This document shows positions 60,156 through 64,000 of a stretch of 64,000 bases of DNA, piece by piece. The stretch is from Eshraghiella sp051880035. Lineage in GTDB: Bacteria > Bacillota > Clostridia > Lachnospirales > Lachnospiraceae. The stretch is taken from NCBI GenBank assembly GCA_051880035.1, contig JBJENE010000003.1, positions 62,001-126,000 of the forward strand, given 5' to 3'. How positions within the stretch are numbered: position 1 is the stretch's first letter; the number at the start of each line of letters is the position of its first letter. The notes beneath the pieces are model-generated. The model was not told where the DNA came from. It ran no database searches and saw only the letters and a program-made list of their open reading frames with translations. Both the position numbers and the translations under genes were made by a program.

Positions 60156-60169
60156 CGAAAATGTTTTCG
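60156..60169. promoter_or_regulatory. Second LacI-type operator, upstream of the transporter promoter
   Basis: A perfect 14-base palindrome CGAAAATGTTTTCG, 137 bases upstream of the -35 box. Two sites could allow looping. Confidence 0.6.
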
Positions 60170-60173
60170 CAAA

Positions 60174-60215
60174 AAAACAAAAATCAGGCTGTATATCGAC
60201 ATTCCGTATACAGCC
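60174..60215 (-). terminator. Terminator after lacI-type gene
   Basis: Minus strand: GGCTGTATA and TATACAGCC pair, then TGATTTTTGTTTTTTT. Confidence 0.87.
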
Positions 60216-60228
60216 CGACAAATATTCA

Positions 60229-61245
60229 TCAGTTAATTTTCTTGATTGTCTTGCCCGGATATAATTCTCCGTCAATCACTATCTGACCTAAGACGGTGGT
60301 TTTAGGTTTCTCAATCATATCGATTAATTTCTCGGCAGCCCGGCTTCCGATTTCCTTGGTATTCTGAACCACGGTGGTTAACTCCGGTTCAATATGTCTG
60401 GCAATTGTAATTCCGTCAAATCCGGCCGTAGAAATATCCTCCGGTATCCTAAGTCCTCTGCCTCTTATGGCATTCATTCCTCCGAAACAGGCCACATCAT
60501 CAGGATAAAAAATGCATGTAGGCGGTTCTTTTAAATCCAGAAGTCTGTATGTACTCCGTTCTGCCTCTTCGGTATTTCTGTATTTAATCTGCTGCACATA
60601 TTCATCCGGTACACGGATTCCGTTTTTCTCCAATGTAATGTAAAATCCGGAAAGTCTGTTCCTGGTAACAGACGAATCTTCTCCGTAAAGATATGCAATC
60701 TTAGTATGTCCCATATCGATTGCATACTGGGTAAGGTCCTGCATCCCTTTAATATTATTGGAAAGAATGGTAATTGTATTATTATTGGTATAATCTATCG
60801 TCACTACCGGGATTTCGCTTTGCATAAGCTCCAGGACATCAGGTTCATCGAAATTAATACATGCTATGAGGACTCCGTCGAATCCCCTGAACCTGCTGTG
60901 TTCCAGATAGCTCATCTTATTATTAATACGGCTTCTTCCGGACACTATGAAGGTAATATCGTAACCTTTGCTCTCTGCCATAACCTTAAAACTGTCCAGC
61001 ACACTGGAGAAAAAGTCATGTGTAAGTCCGCTCTGGGACTTATCGGCAAACAATACCCCTATATTATAACTTCGATTGGTTTTTAATGCTCTTGCCGAGG
61101 AATTAGGAGAATAACCCATCTCCTTGGCCACCCTGCGGATCATTTCCTTCTTGGCTTTGCTCACATCCTTATGGTCATTTAAGGCTTTGCTGACCGTCGA
61201 TACAGAAACACCGCATGCAGCTGAAATATCTTTAATTGATACCAT
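60229..61245 (-). CDS. LacI family transcriptional repressor
   Basis: The 338 residues begin with a LacI helix-turn-helix (SIKDISAACGVSVSTVSKAL) and hinge region (GYSPNSSARALK), followed by a periplasmic-binding-protein-like effector domain. It likely binds a sugar or sugar phosphate related to cellobiose. Operators with a CGAAAACG core are seen at the transporter, the DUF624-lacI and the GH94 promoters, so it probably controls all three, including itself. Confidence 0.93.
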   Translation of the reverse strand: MVSIKDISAACGVSVSTVSKALNDHKDVSKAKKEMIRRVAKEMGYSPNSSARALKTNRSYNIGVLFADKSQSGLTHDFFSSVLDSFKVMAESKGYDITFIVSGRSRINNKMSYLEHSRFRGFDGVLIACINFDEPDVLELMQSEIPVVTIDYTNNNTITILSNNIKGMQDLTQYAIDMGHTKIAYLYGEDSSVTRNRLSGFYITLEKNGIRVPDEYVQQIKYRNTEEAERSTYRLLDLKEPPTCIFYPDDVACFGGMNAIRGRGLRIPEDISTAGFDGITIARHIEPELTTVVQNTKEIGSRAAEKLIDMIEKPKTTVLGQIVIDGELYPGKTIKKIN

Positions 61246-61278
61246 TCTTCAGTCCTACTCTCTTCCTATCCTATACTT

Positions 61279-61926
61279 CTATTCATCATCATCCTGTCCG
61301 TCAAACATTCTGAATATCTTCCTATATATACCCGTCACGATGTATGACAATAAAGCGAATCCGAACATTCCCCATATCCAGCCTATATATTTAAGTAATG
61401 AAGGGAAAAATACAAAAACTCCTATCGGGACTGCCCAGATAAGCCAGATTCCCAATGTCCTGAAAAGATTTACAAACCCTACTATAAATGCGTTGGATAT
61501 CTGTTTAAGAATAGGATTGTCATACCTTGCAAGCAGCATAAAAACATATGTCATTTCAATAAGTACAATAATTCCGACTATAATGCATATTACGCATACC
61601 GCCATATAACTCTTTCCGCCCGTGGTCATTCCAACCCAGAAAAAGTATATTGCCGCCGACAAAATACCCGCACATATAATCCATACCAGAGTAGAGTTGA
61701 TAAAATTAGAAGCAAATGTTTTAAAAAATGTAGGAATAATCTTTACATCCGGCTCTTCCTTCATTTTATAACATACCCCGCTCATTCCCGTTATGGCTGC
61801 ACCTATGGTTACCACGGGTATACAACACAGTACAAAACATATATTAAGAAGAACTATACATCCTGCCTTATACAGGAACCGGTTAAGCGGATTATCCACA
61901 TGAAATATTTTGCTTGCTTTGCTCAT
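61279..61926 (-). CDS. DUF624 (YesL-like) membrane protein
   Basis: A 215-residue protein with about five membrane segments and the DUF624 opening FHVDNPLNRFLYKAG, then CCIPVVTIGAAITGM. Such genes are often next to sugar ABC importers and glycosidases in Firmicutes; their function is unknown. It precedes lacI by 33 bases and shares its promoter. The ribosome site is weak. Confidence 0.88.
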   Translation of the reverse strand: MSKASKIFHVDNPLNRFLYKAGCIVLLNICFVLCCIPVVTIGAAITGMSGVCYKMKEEPDVKIIPTFFKTFASNFINSTLVWIICAGILSAAIYFFWVGMTTGGKSYMAVCVICIIVGIIVLIEMTYVFMLLARYDNPILKQISNAFIVGFVNLFRTLGIWLIWAVPIGVFVFFPSLLKYIGWIWGMFGFALLSYIVTGIYRKIFRMFDGQDDDE

Positions 61927-61966
61927 TTTGGCCTGCTTTCACTTTCTTTATGCATTTTGACAAAAG

Positions 61967-61978
61967 AAATCGTTTTCG
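61967..61978 (-). promoter_or_regulatory. LacI-type operator, DUF624-lacI promoter
   Basis: CGAAAACGATTT on the minus strand, 7 bases downstream of the -10 box, same placement as at the transporter promoter. Confidence 0.75.
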
Positions 61979-61985
61979 TATCCCT

Positions 61986-62014
61986 ATAATATAACTAAAT
62001 CCACAAAAAATCAA
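61986..62014 (-). promoter_or_regulatory. Promoter of DUF624 and lacI-type genes
   Basis: Minus strand: -35 TTGATT, 17-base spacer, -10 TATTAT. Confidence 0.75.
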
Positions 62015-62085
62015 TATACTTGCACGCATTTTATTGTCCATATACCCATTTTTTTAAGTTTTTCGTGTAAGATTTCGTAAATACC

Positions 62086-62114
62086 TTGTATTTTAATAGT
62101 GTATTTGATATAAT
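62086..62114 (+). promoter_or_regulatory. Promoter of the GH94 phosphorylase gene
   Basis: -35 TTGTAT, 17-base spacer, -10 TATAAT. Transcription should start near 62121. Confidence 0.8.
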
Positions 62115-62139
62115 GGCTATACATTTTGGGGCGTTTTTT

Positions 62140-62150
62140 CGAAAACGATT
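62140..62150 (+). promoter_or_regulatory. LacI-type operator, GH94 gene
   Basis: CGAAAACGATT, within the transcribed leader, matching the sites at the transporter and DUF624 promoters. Confidence 0.75.
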
Positions 62151-62224
62151 TTGCCCCCGATACAGATATTCGAAAGCCGGATCCGGCTCTCGTTTTGAGG
62201 GATACTTTTTAGGAGGACAATGAT

Positions 62225-64000
62225 ATGAAGTTTGGTTACTTTGATGATTCCCAGAGGGAATATGTAATCACTACCCCGAAGACTCCGTTGCCTTGGATTA
62301 ACTACCTGGGCTCCAAAGAGTTTTTCACCCTTATATCCAACACATGCGGTGGATATACCTTTTACAAGGACGCTAAGTTATTAAGATTAACGCGTTACCG
62401 TTATAATGATGTTCCTAATGACATCAACGGCAAATATTTCTACATTAAAGATGGTGACACAATCTGGAATCCGGGCTGGAAGCCTGCCAAGACAGATTTG
62501 GATTCCTATGAATGCCGTCACGGAATGGGTTACAGTAAATTCAAGTCTTCCAAGAACGGACTTGAAGCTTCTGTTCTCACTTTTGTTCCTATGAGCGACA
62601 ACTGTGAGGTTACACAGTTAGTTTTAACTAACAATTCATCAGAAGTTAAGGATTTCAAGGTTTTCTCATATGTTGAATGGTGCCTTTGGAATGCAGATGA
62701 TGATTCCCGTAACTTCCAGCGTAACCTCAGCACAGGTGAAGTTGAGATTGACGGTTCCGCAATATACCACAAGACAGAATACAGAGAGAGAAGAAACCAC
62801 TACGCAGTTTATTCCGTAAACAGCCCGATTGACGGTTTTGATACAATAAGGGACAGCTTCTTAGGATTATATAACGGCGCAGATACTCCGGATGTTGTTG
62901 TTAACGGTGCCTGCACCAATTCGGTTGCCAGCGGATGGTCACCGATTGCCAGCCACCAGTTAAATGTTAAGCTTAATCCTGGCGAAAGCAAATCTTTCGT
63001 ATTTGTTCTTGCTTATATTGAGAATCCTGTTGAGGAGAAGTGGGAAGCTCCTAATGTAATTAATAAGAAACGCGCTAAAGAACTTCTTTCCAAATACGAT
63101 ACAGACGCAGCAGTTGAAGCTGCATTTAAAGAGTTAAACGACTACTGGACAGAGCTTCTTTCCAAATACACCGTTGATTCTTCCAATGACAAGGTTAACC
63201 GTATGGTTAACATCTGGAACCAGTACCAGTGTATGGTAACATTTAACATGAGCCGTTCCGCTTCATATTATGAATCAGGTATCGGCCGTGGAATGGGATT
63301 CCGTGATTCATGTCAGGATCTTCTCGGATTCGTTCATCTGATTCCGGAAAGAGCAAGAGACCGTATCATCGATATCGCTTCCACACAGTTTGAAGACGGA
63401 AGTGCTTACCATCAGTACCAGCCTCTTACCAAGAAAGGTAATGCTGATATCGGAAGCGGATTTAACGACGATCCGTTATGGCTGATTGCAGGAACAAGCG
63501 CATACATTAAAGAAACCGGTGATGTTTCCATTCTTAATGAAATGGTTCCTTTTGACAATGATATGTCAAAGGCAACTCCTCTTATGAACCACTTAAAGCG
63601 TTCATTTGATTACATTGTTAATCATAAAGGGCCTCACAATCTTCCGCTCATTGGTCGTGCAGACTGGAACGATTGCCTTAACCTTAACTGTTTCTCAGAG
63701 CATCCGGGCGAGTCTTTCCAGACATTCGGTCCTTCCGAAGGCCCTGTTGCAGAATCAGTATTTATTGCCGGCATGTTTGTAAAATACGGCAAGGAATACG
63801 CAGACCTTTGCAATCTTCTCGGCGATTCGGCTGAAGCAGAACGCGCTCTGGCAGAAGTTGACAAGATGTATGATGCAGTATTAAAAGACGGTTGGGACGG
63901 CGACTGGTTCGTGAGAGCATATGATGCTTACAGCCACAAGGTTGGTTCCAAGGAATGTGAAGAAGGTCAGATTTATATTGAACCTCAGGGATTCTGTGTA
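62225..64000 (+). CDS. Cellobiose phosphorylase (GH94), 3'-truncated
   Basis: Cleaves cellobiose with phosphate to glucose-1-phosphate and glucose in the cytoplasm, saving ATP. The frame is open to the end of the window, so only 592 of about 810 residues are seen. The N-terminal domain starts MKFGYFDDSQREYVIT, and the catalytic (alpha/alpha)6 barrel includes RGMGFRDSCQDLLGF and the GRADWNDCLNLNCF motif with the catalytic Asp. The start has AGGAGG ten bases upstream. Cellobiose is the best guess among GH94 substrates, by these motifs and the neighbouring importer and LacI. Confidence 0.92.
   Translation, partial: MKFGYFDDSQREYVITTPKTPLPWINYLGSKEFFTLISNTCGGYTFYKDAKLLRLTRYRYNDVPNDINGKYFYIKDGDTIWNPGWKPAKTDLDSYECRHGMGYSKFKSSKNGLEASVLTFVPMSDNCEVTQLVLTNNSSEVKDFKVFSYVEWCLWNADDDSRNFQRNLSTGEVEIDGSAIYHKTEYRERRNHYAVYSVNSPIDGFDTIRDSFLGLYNGADTPDVVVNGACTNSVASGWSPIASHQLNVKLNPGESKSFVFVLAYIENPVEEKWEAPNVINKKRAKELLSKYDTDAAVEAAFKELNDYWTELLSKYTVDSSNDKVNRMVNIWNQYQCMVTFNMSRSASYYESGIGRGMGFRDSCQDLLGFVHLIPERARDRIIDIASTQFEDGSAYHQYQPLTKKGNADIGSGFNDDPLWLIAGTSAYIKETGDVSILNEMVPFDNDMSKATPLMNHLKRSFDYIVNHKGPHNLPLIGRADWNDCLNLNCFSEHPGESFQTFGPSEGPVAESVFIAGMFVKYGKEYADLCNLLGDSAEAERALAEVDKMYDAVLKDGWDGDWFVRAYDAYSHKVGSKECEEGQIYIEPQGFCV

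Overview
The window reads as a chromosomal segment of a low-to-moderate GC Firmicute, most likely a gut or rumen Lachnospiraceae-type Clostridium. The reasons are a large Gram-positive SRP RNA, a methionine T-box ahead of metG, a yybP-ykoY manganese riboswitch, the gdpP-rplI-dnaB order, several families I associate with Lachnospiraceae, strong AGGAGG-type ribosome binding sites, and a cellobiose phosphorylase locus. No transposase, integrase, phage gene, tRNA, rRNA operon or CRISPR array was seen. Both edges cut a gene: an HD-GYP protein on the left and a GH94 phosphorylase on the right.

Layout. 1-7.2 kb: HD-GYP fragment, murA, an M23 envelope peptidase with LysM and G5 domains, a flavin reductase/aroK pair, a CBS-DRTGG pyrophosphatase and a tail-anchored coiled-coil protein. 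7.3-8.1 kb: a gene-free island of palindromic and tandem repeats. Its main palindrome also occurs at 0.75-0.86 kb, where it sits inside a bidirectional terminator. 8.1-10.4 kb: a zinc-ribbon membrane protein, dtd and a conserved membrane protein. 10.4-27.0 kb: a nearly unbroken minus-strand series with short gaps, in transcription order pfkA-like, dnaX, ybaB, recR, three Wadjet/Mks-like genes (jetA-, jetB- and jetC-like), a TPR/acidic/ATPase-like protein, araD, a transaldolase-type aldolase and tkt. A good internal promoter lies before the TPR gene.

27.0-36.4 kb: small genes, the SRP RNA, a lipoprotein, tadA, an acetyltransferase, rsmA, tatD, metG with its T-box, an HD hydrolase and a CsoR-type regulator. 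36.5-47.1 kb: membrane proteins of unknown role, deoC, an orphan DnaK, an EamA transporter, coaBC, a possible small RNA, the Mn riboswitch with mntP and a Ca/Na antiporter, a flippase-like protein and a DUF1858 protein. 47.3-52.1 kb: a 56-residue ferredoxin, a MerR-like regulator, dnaB, rplI and gdpP. 52.3-56.5 kb: a MarR regulator with two half-type ABC exporters and two matching operator palindromes. 56.6-64 kb: a cellobiose-type locus with two permeases, a binding protein, LacI, a DUF624 protein and GH94. Shared LacI-like operator sequences lie next to all three of its promoters, which suggests one regulon.

The points most worth a second look are the JetABC-like operon without JetD between housekeeping genes, the palindromic element seated in terminator hairpins with nested repeat amplification, the tandem terminator-like 53-bp array, the unexplained TPR/ATPase-like protein, and the candidate C-rich small RNA before the Mn riboswitch. 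All calls rest on reading the sequence; no database search was run.
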